From: Auanema rhodensis
Taxonomy: Eukaryota; Nematoda; Chromadorea; Rhabditida; Rhabditidae
Assembly (NCBI GenBank): GCA_964057225.1
Contig: OZ059897.1
Span: 11,718,001-11,782,000 of the forward strand
Reading direction: 5' to 3'
DNA: 64,000 nt
Shown here: one piece after another, positions 1 through 12,305 of the stretch
Layout: every line of letters begins with the position of its first letter
Numbering within the stretch: position 1 is the stretch's first letter
Position numbers and translations under genes: made by a program
Notes under the pieces: model-generated
Database searches by the model: none
What the model was told of the DNA's origin: nothing
What the model saw: the letters and a program-made list of their open reading frames with translations, nothing else

Positions 1-2838
1 GCTTTCTTGCTATTATTATATTTGACCTTCCAGTTAAACTGATTGCTTTTGTGTACTTCCGAGGGCTATTGCTTCAATCACGACTATGTACTCCATCTGG
101 ACAGATGATAGGATCACTTCGTGGTGGACGATTCATCAAAAACGAGAAATGGATAGATTATGGTAATTCAATTTGTTTTTTCAATTAAATCAAATGGTTT
201 TAAGGGATCGATTATCAGAATTGTTATAACTTTCATTCAAATGATTCTATCACACACATTAATGATGATAAGAAGTATGAAATGGAGATCATGTGGACAT
301 CCGACCGTCATCTAGGTTCTGTCCAGTTTTTGTAAGTTTTTCTAAAGCTTTCAAACGAATTATCACCTTTTCCATAATGTTTTTTTTAGATTAACAATAG
401 CCAAAGAAAATAATGAGTATTGGGAACGATGGGCTTCTCCGACAGCCTTTCTTGAATATTCAAAAGAATCTCATGAAGACTTGAAATCTAATGAAACGGA
501 AACATTTCGGAATAATGAAACTACCATCATTCCATCTATTACAATAGAATTTGATAATAACTTGGCTTCAATTACTAATCTTAATTCAACAGCAACCGAA
601 TCTGATAATGATTTGATTAATGGAAATGATACATTCATTATTGAAAGTGCTTCAAATTCTGAGACAATTTTTAAAGAAAATTTAGAGAATGATGGAGCTA
701 TTCTAGGTAAGTTTCATCTATTTTTCGATTTTTATGAAAATTTTGTTTAGATATTCTTGAGAGTTCAAGTACATTTAAAGAAACATTTGAAACACCATCT
801 GATGGTTTACCATTTGATTCTTCTTTGTTTGATGAAGTCAACACGTTTTCTACCATATCTTCTGACATTTTTGAAACAACTCCTTCTTCCACGTTTCCAC
901 CAGAGCCAGTACACACCCCTCGTGCACCTAAGGCAACCAAGGTTCTCCTTCGATTAATGATGAATTAAACTAAAAAACAAAATGAATTTCAGAATGTACC
1001 TATTGCAACTGAGGATCAAATAATCAATGAAGTGACAGAAAGAGTTTTCAAGAAGTATGTTCCTGATAAACAAACAGGTCTTCATACCGATGATGTTCAT
1101 TTTTTGAATTCACATGCTCACCTTCTTCGTGACTTTATTGCTCAATCTGATGCTGAAGGTATGTAATTCAGAAGATTAGTTACATCATGTAGAAAGTATT
1201 TAGAACTATGTCATCAGTCAAATCCCTGTGAGAATGATGGAGAATGTACTGTAGTTGATCGAAAGATTAAATGTGAATGTGTGACAGGATATGTAGGAGA
1301 TCGATGCAATGGTAATATATATTATATAATATATTAATATATATGAAATTTATATATTATAGTTAGTGATGCTTGTATAAATCATGGTTGTTTGGAAGGA
1401 TCATATTGTGTAAATGATATGAAAGGAAGTTATACATGTAAATGTAAAAAAGGATTTGTTGGCTCTTACTGTCAATGTTTGTTTTTCATTATTATATTAA
1501 ATAATAAAATTAAACTATTAAGATCAATGTTCTAAAGATCAATGTTTAAATGGAGGAGAATGTATTATGAGAGGAAGTGCAGAAATTGCTTGTAAATGCT
1601 TACCTGGATATAGTGGCAATAACTGTGAAAGAGGTATAAATCTTATAAAAATATAAATAAATACTTAAATGATATTACAGAAATTAATGAATGTAATTAT
1701 AATCATTGCATGAATGGAGCGGGTTGTACTGATCTTGTTAATGATTATAAATGTCATTGTTCTGAAGGATGGATGGGCAAAAATTGTGATAGTATGATAG
1801 TTACTTCATTAACTTGTGTTCGAACGTTTCATTGATAGGGCCATGTCAGGATGTTTACGGATCTTGTAGAATTTGGAAAAGAGAAGGTCAATGTGAACTC
1901 ATGAGAGGTACAACTGACTATTTCGATGTCAATTGTGCTGCATCATGTGAACAATGCATATACAATAATTCCACACGTTAGATTAGTATTTTCTTATAAT
2001 TATAACATTTTATCGTTCAGTTACTACAGATACACCTCTTCCACCTGTTTTATTGCCATTAGCTTGGTTGTTAGGAGAATGGCAAACACATCAACGGGGT
2101 AATTTACTTGTTTTAAAATAAAAAAAACTAATTTCGAAATGAATCTGATGACAAAAAACGATTGTATAGGTATATCGAGAAATAAGTATATTCAGGTTTC
2201 CGAAATAAAACCATAGACTTCCCACAAGATATGGAAGACACGAATGGATATAACGAAACAATCATTTTCTCTGTTGCTAAAGGCTTGATGTTTGGAACAC
2301 CAAGCATTAACTACACGTATTATTCACTTTTATGCATATAATTGACAAAAAATTTTCTTAGTTCAATCGCAGTAGCCGATAATAATCCTGAAAATGTACA
2401 CGAAACTAATGGATTCATTACTGTTCGACAATATGCTCCTAAAGAGGAGAAGGATATCATTCGTGCAGCTTTGATGACTGTTAGCAATGTCGGTATGCAA
2501 CTTACATGTACATATATAACCTATGAACTACCATTTTCTTACTAAGGTATTACACTGATTGAGGAAGGCGATGTTATGACAACTCGGACAACTATGGGCC
2601 ATCACTTAAATTTAGCTCCAACATATCAATTAGCTCCAATGGAGAGCAAAAAGAAAATAGCTCCTAAGGTGAAAAAACTATAGCAAAATTATTCTTTCAT
2701 AATCTATTTTAGCAATTTCGATCCTTTGTACGTAAAGGTAACCGACTAATGCAACTTATGACAAGACAAACAGATGATGGACATATAACTAAATTTTCAA
2801 AGACTTATGTTAGAATCAAGGAATTCCAATACATGTAA
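1..2838 (+). CDS. Secreted Reeler-EGF-ShKT-nitrobindin-like protein (5' partial)
   Basis: Multi-exon gene entering from the left edge; the N-terminus and any signal peptide are outside. The first exons give a Reeler-like segment (YFRGLLLQ, then MWTSDRHLGSVQF and a YWERW end). An Asn/Thr/Ser-rich linker follows (about 480-940). From about 1205 to 1800 there are four EGF repeats, one per exon, each with six Cys and ending in C-x-G-Y/F/W-x-G-x-x-C. Next is a six-Cys ShKT-like module (about 1840-1975). The C-terminal third (2022-2838) resembles the THAP4/nitrobindin-type beta-barrel, with LPLAWLLGEWQ near its start and GHHLNLAP near its end. That fold binds haem in known members; haem binding here is inference. 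Stop TAA at 2836-2838. EGF and ShKT modules imply an extracellular protein. No single named orthologue recognised. Confidence 0.82.
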
Positions 2839-3210
2839 CCCAACAATATTTATGGTATATTATACAGCGGCAATCTGCAGTCCGATCTCTTCACTTTAAC
2901 AAAACTTAAAAAATATTATTATTCAGCGATATTAATATATTCATAGCATATCATTTATATTATTTTCTTCTTGTTCATTTAATATTGATGATCTGAATAT
3001 GATTGAAATTATATGTAAATAAAATATTTTTTTAAGAGGAAATTCTTTTAGAATTACGGTTTAATTGAAACATTATGAATAGAGCGTACTTCAATCCATT
3101 TCATCTTTGGTAACAAAATTATTCGAAAATGGCTGTAACCATTTCATATTTTTAATTTTTTTATATGTATATTTTTTAATTTTTTAGTGTTATAGTGAAC
3201 TGATAGAAAT
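2839..3210. other. Intergenic: 3'UTR of the EGF gene and leader of PPIL2
   Basis: AT-rich spacer of 372 bp. An AATAAA-type signal near 3019 probably ends the upstream transcript. Acceptor-like AGs at 3187 and 3195, shortly before the PPIL2 start, could be trans-splice sites. No coding signal seen. Confidence 0.6.
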
Positions 3211-5479
3211 ATGGGAAAAAAACAACATCAGAAAGATAAATTGTGAGTTTCTTACTTAGTATAGCTATTCACCTTTTTGTTTAAGATATTTAACGAGCAC
3301 TGAATGGAAGGAATTCGGAGGACATAAGGATGGTAAAAATAAATAGTTGTTATTCCAAACGCAAGATATTTTTTAGATAAGGGAACAAGAAAACAGAGGG
3401 CTGAGTTTAAGAGATTACCTTTAAATCATTGTGCATTATCTCTTTTGCCTTTTGAAACACCAGTATGCACACCAACAGGAGAAATATTTGATATTGCGTA
3501 AGTGTTAAAATTATTTCAAATATTATTATCCTTTATTAAGAGCAATAACGGCTTATATTAAAAAAAATGGAATTAATCCTTGTACTGGGAAGAAACTCAA
3601 TGTAAAAGAATTGGTTACTTTAAAATTCGATAAAGATCCACAAGGTATCTATACGCTTTATTTTTTCGTTCTATTTGTTTCATTTTAAGGTGTCTTCCGT
3701 TGTCCCATTATGTTCAGAACATTCACAGAGAATAGTCATATAGTAGCAATAAAGCCTACAGGAAATGTTTTCTCATACGAAGCTGTTTATGTATGTTCTT
3801 ACACGAATTTCAAAGTATTAAATCAAATCAATTCTTCCAGGAGTTGAATATCAAGAACAATCATTTCAAAGATTTATTAACTGATCAACCGTTTGCTCGT
3901 TCTGAAATCATAACATTACAAGTTTGTTAGAGTCACAGATATACTTAATTATGTAATTACTTCAGGATCCACATAACTTAGAAAAGTTCAATATGGAAGA
4001 GTTTCATCATGTTAAATTGGATTTTAAAACTAAGGAAGAAATAGCAAAGGAGAAAAAGGAGATGCAGGTATTTAGAAAATTATTAAAGAAATATTATATT
4101 ATATATTTAGAAGCCCACTTTCTTTATAAGAAGAATGAACAACGAAACCAAAGAAGCATTGGATCAGCTTAAAAGAGACTATGTCCCTAAAAAGGTAATT
4201 TACCGCATTTTATGCTTGTTACTATGTAAATTTCTTATTCTAGCTTGAAGGACCTAAAGACGAGATTGCTGATGAAATTAATGCTGCTCATTACAGGTTA
4301 CTACAAAAATCCATAGATAAATGTATTGAATTGTTTACAGTCAAGGCCATGTTGCTGCTGGTTTCACATCTACGACTATGGCTCCCATTACCCAACAAAA
4401 GGCTGCAGTTTTGGCCGATGATGTAGTTCGATATTCTAGAGTCAAAAAGAATGGTTATGTAAGACTTGTAACTAATCATGGTCATATTAATTTGGAATTG
4501 TATATCTTCATGAGAAAGACTTCAAGTTAATTCTATATTTTTAGATATTGTATGAAAGCTCCTAAAGCCTGTGAAAACTTTATCACGCATTGTAGCAGGG
4601 GATATTACAATGGCACAGTATTTCATCGGATAATTAGAAATTTTATGGTATAATTTTTGCTTTAGATTTATTACTAATTTTGGAATTTCAGATGCAAGGA
4701 GGTGACCCTACCGGAACTGGATCAGGAGGAGAGTCAATTTGGAAAAAAAAGTTCGCAGATGAATTTGTTAGCGTAAGACTATTATTTTTTTCTCATAAGA
4801 TTAAATATTATTTTCCCTATTAGGGTCTTTCTCATGATAGCCGGGGAGTCCTGAGCATGGCCAACAAAGGAACTAACACTAACCAATCTCAATTGTATGA
4901 TTTTTCTAAGTATACTGTTTGCTTATTCCTTTTTCAGTTTCATAACCTTCCGTCCATGTAAGTACCTTGATAAAAAACATACAATATTCGGAAGAGTTGT
5001 TGGAGGACAAGATACATTAGCATCTATTGAGCGAGTCGCAACTGAAGATTCTACCGATCGACCTTTGGAAGTATATATTTTTATTTTAAAGCAAATTTTT
5101 CATATTAATTTCAGCCTGTTCAATTTATGAGAGCTGAAGTTTTTGTTGATCCTTTCCAAGAAGCGGAAGAAGAGGTACAAAAGGAAAGAGCCGAAATTTT
5201 AAAGAAAAGTTTGTAATAGCGCTAGATGTATCTTATCCATTGCTTTAAGGCAGAGGAGAAGTTGACGAAAAAGAAAAAGAGAAAACAAAACCAAAACAAC
5301 AAACTTTCGGTACAGGAGTGGGAAAATACATCAATCCACAAAACAAGAGAGAACAAGCGGAGGTTATTGCTGATTTTCAAATCAATATAACAGTAACTGA
5401 TTTACAGACTTCGAATGAATTAGCAGTTAAGAAAACGAAATTCGCCAGTAATGTTTTAAGAGATTTCTCAAAGTGGTAA
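3211..5479 (+). CDS. PPIL2: U-box cyclophilin, peptidyl-prolyl isomerase-like 2
   Basis: Spliced product starts [10 protein letters not shown] and has a U-box near residues 35-105 ([14 protein letters not shown], then [13 protein letters not shown]), a Lys/Glu-rich linker, and a cyclophilin domain with [37 protein letters not shown] and [14 protein letters not shown]. This U-box plus cyclophilin order defines the PPIL2/CYC4 family (C. elegans cyn-4), a nuclear, spliceosome-associated protein with ubiquitin-ligase potential. The catalytic Arg of FHR and the Gln of MQGGD are present. About 14 short introns; exon 1 is only 32 bp. Ends [13 protein letters not shown]. The next gene starts 167 bp downstream on the same strand, which suggests one polycistronic unit. 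A polyadenylation-like signal lies near 5494. Confidence 0.95.
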
Positions 5480-5646
5480 TTTGTTCATATATCAATAAAT
5501 ATTGTGATCTCTCTTTGTTTCATTATACTTAAAACTGTAAAATTTGAAAGTTATACTGTAAGTAATGGCGGGGAATCATACACTCATTGTGAACTACAAG
5601 GCATATTTTTGTCACTCTTTGTGAGTTTTATATAGGACAGCAGACC

Positions 5647-7310
5647 ATGGGACAACATCAGGCAAAGGTTGATAATAGTGGGCCTTCACCACCTCCCATA
5701 TTCGGTTACGGTATTTTAATCAGTTTCGTTTTTGAAACTTTAAATTTCACTATATAGAACCTGGATTTGGTGCATATCCTTTGGGCAATCCCCCAAAAGA
5801 AGTTGTAGCAATTCAAAAGGCTAGAACGGTTTGTTTCACAGATGATTATGCTGTTATCATAGATTTACAAATTTTAAGAATGGAGAGACCCTTCCAACCT
5901 TTGACACGAATAGGACAAAGACTCCGTTACCAGGTTTTTTATTTTCTCTTTCTGTTTCAATTAAAATTTTAGGAGCTTTACCTTTTCGCCCCATGCCAGG
6001 TCGAACTGTTGTTAATGTGGACGTTAATCAGATTTTAGGTATAAATACTATTTTACGGATAAAAGTTTTTATAAATTTTTTAGCTAATGCCCCCCCTTTC
6101 CCCAGAAGTAACAATGAAAAGAATGCTGGAACACAATTACCCAAGAAAGGTAGATTGATATCATAAGATATGGAATAATATTATAATACTAGGTGAGATA
6201 TGCACTGCAAAGGACATCGACTTTGATATTGCCGATATAATCACAGAAATTCCTTGTGATCCTGTAAGGAAAAGTTTTGATAGAGTATCTGACATTGAAA
6301 AGTCGAAGTTCTCAATGAATAGTTTGTTGGATATTCCAAAAGATTCAGTAGGGCCTAAAGAAAATATACCGAGTGATCCAGGTATTATCAAACAGAAGTT
6401 GTTATCAAGCATTACTCATTTCAGTTCTAAATAATTCTCCTGAAAACATTGATGGTACATATTATGGTGAGTATTAAGTTGTTTTTATTCTTAACAAGAA
6501 ATATATATTGTCAGATGAACCAGCTAAGGATTCACAATCAACTGTGGTACAACCAATTGTACCTCCACCGGTGCCAAAAAGAAACACTAGTCTAACAAAC
6601 ATTCCCTTTTTCAATCCTTTTGGAATGCTTCCAAATCCGTTTGTTAAGAGGAATGAGGTTCGAAACACGTTTATTCCTTCAATTGATACATCCAACCGTA
6701 ATTCCCCAAATACTACTTGTGCTGTCGATAAAAGAACAGAATTAGACATCATTGTGATGTTGTCTGCTATTATTCGATTAATGCCAGGTTTGAAGATATT
6801 CGAAATAAGAGATATTTTGCATTTTTTAGTATTATGGGCTCCTAAGTTTAGTTCTGAAGAAGAAACTAGACAAGTTGAGCTTGCTTGGGAAGATGTTGGT
6901 AAGAAGATGTTTTGCTCTTCTGTCTGGCCATTACAGTAAGTTTAGTTTCTAACTTAATTTCTCTAAAGAATAAGTCTAGGAGATTAAAAATCGTATGGTT
7001 GACAAATGCTGCTAAGTTTAAGAATAATTTGGATAGTAAGGATTGGATTTATTATAAATATTTTGAATTTTTAGATCCCGTTTTTAAGGTAAGAAATATG
7101 ATATTATCATAATGAATATATTATCACAGGGTAAAACAGAAAAAGGACCAGTTCGAGTACCTGGTAGAAAAAGCTCTCTTCAGTCTTCTTATATTTCTGA
7201 ATATGAAGTAAGTTAATAATATTTTTAAATGTTTGTTAAACGATTGTTTGATTTAGTCTGATTATATTCCTCCGCAGAAAATAAGGAATACAGCTAAAAC
7301 AGAGTATTAG
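5647..7310 (+). CDS. Unrecognised Pro-rich protein, N-myristoylation-like start
   Basis: Not recognised. The splice chain stays in frame over about nine exons: 5647-5709, then exons from about 5759, 5879, 5972, 6083, 6195, 6425, 6515, 6948, 7131 and 7257. It gives about 390 residues. The start MGQHQAKVDN has Gly2, so myristoylation is possible but unproven. The first 90 residues are Pro/Gly-rich (PPPIFGYEPGFGAYPLG, later LPGALPFRPMPGRT); a second Pro cluster is VVQPIVPPPVPKR. The C-terminal part looks helical and folded, with LDIIVMLSAIIRLMPGLK, an EEETRQVELAWED segment and Trp/Tyr-rich KDWIYYKYFEF. Two small exonic-looking stretches (50 nt after 5828 and 47 nt after 6900) must be spliced out to keep the frame. 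It follows PPIL2 by 167 bp and may be its operon partner. Confidence 0.72.
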
Positions 7311-7624
7311 CTTTTATTTCGCGATTTCTATATTTATTTCAACAATTTAATAATAATAATATTGTATTCTATAATTCTATGCTTACTTGTATATTATATT
7401 AATTTCTAGTTTTAAAGTTTTAAGATTTAGAGTAACATAGTATACTCATATTCTGTTCATTTTGATAATTCAAAGAGTAATAAATTTGACAGAAGAAAGT
7501 TTTGTTCATTCTTTTAATCAAAAATATGTTTAAGACATATATCATAAGAAGAAATAGGATGGAGAATTGAAATTCTTTTATTTTGAGAAAATAAATTAAC
7601 TGTGAAAAGGTATATTACAAGTAG
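7311..7624. other. Convergent 3'UTR spacer
   Basis: AT-rich 314-bp spacer between the orphan gene (+) and UBE3C (-), which converge here. AATAA-type signals occur on both strands (near 7479 and 7592). No ORF or RNA gene seen. Confidence 0.55.
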
Positions 7625-10600
7625 TTATTGAAGCTCGAATCCGGCGCCAGAGTTAATAGCATATCTGAAAAAAATTATTTTGAATTTCAGTTAAAACAAA
7701 ATTATAACCTTAATTTTTCTTCCAAAATTTCCCTTGTTTTATACTTTGGCAATTTGAAAAGATTCATGCAAGTTGCACTCATAGGCAACTGATCATCAGC
7801 TCCAGATATCTGATGGAAAAAATAATTAATACTTCACCTAAAAAAACATTGCTATTCAACTTACCACTTGAATACCAATTTTAGGTTGCAAAAATTGAAA
7901 ACCTTCAATAGGAGGACGGGAACATCCAGTGATGAATCTGTATTATGTATATATGTATATTGAATACAAAGAATATAATTTACTTTAATAAAGCAGCTTT
8001 TTCTTCATTTGTAAACGATCTTACAACATTCCAGAACAAAGAAACATATTCCACCATTTCTTGCCGTAAAAAAAAGAAAAGTATATGAAATTTAAATAAA
8101 AACTTATCTCCAGGATGATAAACAGCACAATTAGTCATCATATCATTCATATCGATCTCACTGTCAACTCCGCTTACCTTAAAGAGATTATCTATTTTAA
8201 AAATCCTCAAAAAAATGACTAACAATGATTTGCAACTCAGAGGGATCAAACATAGCCAACCAAGCTGGGTTTATCACATCACTTACTCCAGCACGCATTG
8301 CATCAATCAAGTGTTCAATCTTAAAATATTAAATTGGGAAAGAACTTTCAAATCTGAAATATTACTTGTTTATACAAGAAGAAATTAACATAAAGTTGGA
8401 CGTATTCAACTCTATTCTCATGAGTTACGACAATATTTCGTCCATTAGGCTTTAGATCAATAATCTATAAATGAATAAATAAATTCAAAAGACAAAATGA
8501 TTAAATCATACTTTTGTACAATCCAAATCTTCCACTGTTACACTAAAATCAAGAGCTAAAGCACGAATATCTTCTTCAGAAGAGAGTAGCAAATCATACA
8601 AATGTCTAAAAAAGTACAAATTAGCTGTGTTGTAAAATAGAAGATAAATACCTGTACACGGTTGGATCATATGATTTCATTTGCTCCAAGTCTATGAACG
8701 TTGAGTTAGATGTGCTCAGTAATTGTATAAGGAAAAAGTCAGCGAAATGCATATCCATCATTAATCCCTCATAGATGAGCTGTATAGAAGATTATATCAG
8801 AATTTTAAATTCATTTTCTTATTGTAATACCTTAGCTACCATACGACCCAAAAAATAGTAATGTTGAGAATAATTATGAGGATAAAGCACTACAGAGTTG
8901 GGATTCGGATATAAAAATCTGAAAACATTTAACCTTTTTTTTCAAAATTCTCAAATTGTGATAAACCTATCATGAGTATATTTGAAAAGCCCACGATTAG
9001 GGTCGAAACCAGTCTTCAATAATTCAGACAGAAACTCTCTTAACAATAAAAATTATTATGATAAAATCTATAAAAATACCTAAAAATTCCTCCACCATCT
9101 TGGCCAAGTTCATCTAATCCAACCCAATTAATCATGGATACTCGTAATGGTAGACGAAGATTTGGACCTAAAATGATTTAATAATTCACAAAATAAAGAG
9201 AAAACACACATTTTCCGGGTAGTAAAGCTTCAAAGGCATCATCATACAAATGTTGTCTTCTAACAGCAATGGAATGTCCTGATCGACCAAGACCCGCTAT
9301 AATAATCAATGATATATTTAAGAAGTAATTGTTAAAAATATTACCTCCAAACGCAATACGCTCTATTCCTATTTCGCTCTTATCATGATTAACTAAATCA
9401 CGGAAAATCTAAATTCCCTTATACTAATCAAGAACATAAAATATTACAAACCATAAGTCTTTGCTCAAAGGGCACAACAAATGGTATTGATTTGATGATG
9501 CTTAAATTACGTAAATCTGTGTTTGATGGTCGTTCCTAAATGAAATAATCGAAATACAAAGCACAAATAAGAATAATTATACATCTTCGGTGTTTTCTGA
9601 GTCACTATCATCTTGATTACCTCTATCATCTCGAAGATACCTAATACATTATTACTTTTAATACATATTATATCCTCAAATTACCTAACAAAAGCAAAGT
9701 TTTGGTAATTTTGGCGATTTCTTTGAAATTTGCGATTGTTGTACCAGATTTTCTTATTTATTACTACCTAAAATAAAAAAAATTTATTTAGAAAATTACT
9801 CAGTTGTAATACCTGTCTGTTATGTGACGTCCAAAAGTTGGAAGGCAAAAACTTAACACGGTTATCCTTCCTAAATATAACTTGAAGAGTGAGCACGAGC
9901 TGTTCATAAAGTCCAGTCCACTTCAAAAAAAAATTTTATTTATGCTTCAATGATTGAAAAACCTCAGAAGCATCCTTTCTCTTTTGTTCAGCCTGTTGGG
10001 AAGTACACCAGAAGTCATCAGGGAAAGCTAGGTCGATCAAGCCCAAACACAATTCTCTGAAAAAAAAATTGAATTTGAAATTGAAGAATAATTATCAAAA
10101 CTCACAAAAATTCCTTTGAGATTTCCACAAAGTCAGGTATACAGTTATATAATGAGCCATTAATTCGGAAATCATCATCAACACTTCCACGTAAAATAGA
10201 TATAAGAAGAGTTGAACACAACGAAACAGCAGAAAGGAATTTGGTACTTTCTTCAATTTTCATGGCCCATCCATATTTTAAAGAATTTATATATGTATTT
10301 TCATTAGTCTTTCGTGTTAGACCCATAATGGATTTTTCGACTCCTGCCGATTCCATTTTAACAATAAACTTGAAGAGCCTGAAAAACTCAAAAGTTTTGA
10401 AAATTATAATAAACTCTAGTACTTCATAAGGAAAACATGAGATTGTGATGCAGATTTCTCGCAAAAAACTTGAAAAACGTTCCGTTGAACGGGATAATTG
10501 TAAAAAGCTAATACATCTTCCATATTCATAGTATTCTGATTCACTGAATAAAAATTTAAGTTTGAACTACATACCAGTATACACTTACAAGAAAGAAGTA

Positions 10601-12137
10601 TTAGTTTGGCTATTGCAGGAGAGTCAAGGCCTTCCTTTATGGAATTAGTTATGAAAGTTTCAACCTACAAAATTGTATTATAATTCTACATAATATTTAA
10701 AATATACCTGATCCACTGGGTTTTCAATGGATGTTGTTGGTAGCATAGAAGCTAAAACATGAAATAATGCTTGATTTTCCACCTCTGGAATTAGATTAGT
10801 TAAAAGAAAAATATAACTTTTTTATAATAAACCTTGCTTAACACATAGTAAGAAAGCAATAGCAAGATAGAGAGCTATAAGTTTTTCTTGATTTCCCTTT
10901 AAAGACGTGAAAAGTTTATTCAAGTTTTCCAGACCAGACAGACATGAAAACCTGAAAGCATAAAATGTTTTCAAAATTCTAAGTGTAGACTAACGTATTT
11001 CCCATTGCAAGTACTATTTGAGGTATTATAACAGCAACAATGCATTGCTTTTTTGGATGAGAAATTACATCTTGCCAAAGATGTATAATTAACTGATCCC
11101 TAAAGAAAAACAAAAAATTCCAATAACAAAAAAAAAACTCTTACATTTTATCAGCACTGCATTTCTTAAATGGGAGTAACATGTAATCAAAATAGGTTTG
11201 CAGCCGTGGAGGTAAAAGATGTTCAACCTAAAAAATAATATTTTATAGAAAAATGAAATAAATCGAATCACCTCAATATTCTCAGGTGTTCCTTGGTATG
11301 AAATAGATATCAAATGTATAAGCGAATTGAAATAGTGATGCTAACAAAATGCAAAATAACATAGGAAACTTTGAAAGAGATATACCTGTACAGCTGATAA
11401 CACCTCGTTATCTGACAAAAATGTTTCTAAGAATCTGTAATAAGCCTATTATTAAGTAGAAACAAGTTTCTCAAAATGCCTTAAGGGTATATTGAGTACT
11501 GTTGAAGTATCAGAACGCCTTAAAAACTCAATAACCCGAATAATGAAGAGGTTCTTTAGACCAGTAGAGAAATATGTACGATCAACCTCATTTGAGCATT
11601 TAGATAAGTAATTAGAACAGACTGACACCTAAAATTATAAAATTAAAAAATAATATTGACAGCATAATTACCAAGCGAGTTGAATCTTTAGCAAACTTAT
11701 GCTGATAAAAAATACTAATTCTGCTCATTTGAAGAACAATATCCTACAATAGGAACAGTAAATTAAATTTTAAACGAAATGAAACTACTTGTACTGAATC
11801 GAATGAATGATTGTCAAAATCTTCTCTAATCTTATTATGTACAGCACATTTGACATGATATCGATTCCAACATCTTTGTATTATAATTGCGGCAGTCTTC
11901 TGTTTTGATTCTAATAGGAATCACAATTTATACAACATTGAACATGAGAATTGTTACCTTTAGATCTTAAAAGTCTTTGTTCTTCTAGATGTCTCATAAA
12001 TTCATCCTTTCCACTCTGTAGGAATGCATATTAAGATAAAACTTTATTGAGGCAATTACCAAAGATTTGAAAATAGCATCTTGATTTTTGTTTCTTTTAA
12101 TTGATCCATTAAAGTGAGCTAATTGAAAATTTGACAT
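7625..12137 (-). CDS. UBE3C: HECT E3 ubiquitin ligase, UBE3C type
   Basis: Large multi-exon gene read right to left. The N-terminus MSNFQLAHFNGSIKRNK is followed by an IQ-like helix (AAIIIQRCWNRYHVK), a long helical middle and a C-terminal HECT domain (about 9380 down to 7625). HECT landmarks: DELGQDGGGIFREFLSELL, LYPNPNSV, HYYFLGRMVAKLIYEG, ITGCSRPP, and the catalytic Cys in LPMSATCMNLFKLP, ending SGAGFELQ. The GIFREFL and HYYFLGRM versions fit UBE3C (C. elegans etc-1) better than UBE3B. UBE3C binds the proteasome and extends ubiquitin chains on stalled substrates. The start sits just after an acceptor-like AG near 12144, as for a trans-spliced mRNA. eIF2B-epsilon ends 168 bp upstream on the same strand. 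Confidence 0.93.
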
Positions 12138-12305
12138 TGCTCTCTGAAAAAAGATAAAACCTCATAAAAACAGTAAAATTTAAGAAAAGTAGTACGAATA
12201 AAACATTTATGAAATTTGAATAAGTAAATGATCTCTTATAAATTTATTTTGACATATGAGGATATAAAACCCAAACAAAAAGAAACAATAGAAATGTAAA
12301 AACAA

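Noticed and set aside
6508-6939. 143-codon frame as a stand-alone gene
   Set aside because: It is one exon of the orphan gene read past its donor at 6900; its ATG is internal.
7620-7665. tRNA T-arm-like GGATTCGAGC sequence
   Set aside because: It is the conserved GAGFEL codons of the UBE3C HECT domain; no cloverleaf around it.
9400-12100. UBE3B instead of UBE3C
   Set aside because: The GGGIFREFLSELL and HYYFLGRM blocks and the N-terminus fit UBE3C better; UBE3B has DGVFKEFL and FEFVGKML.
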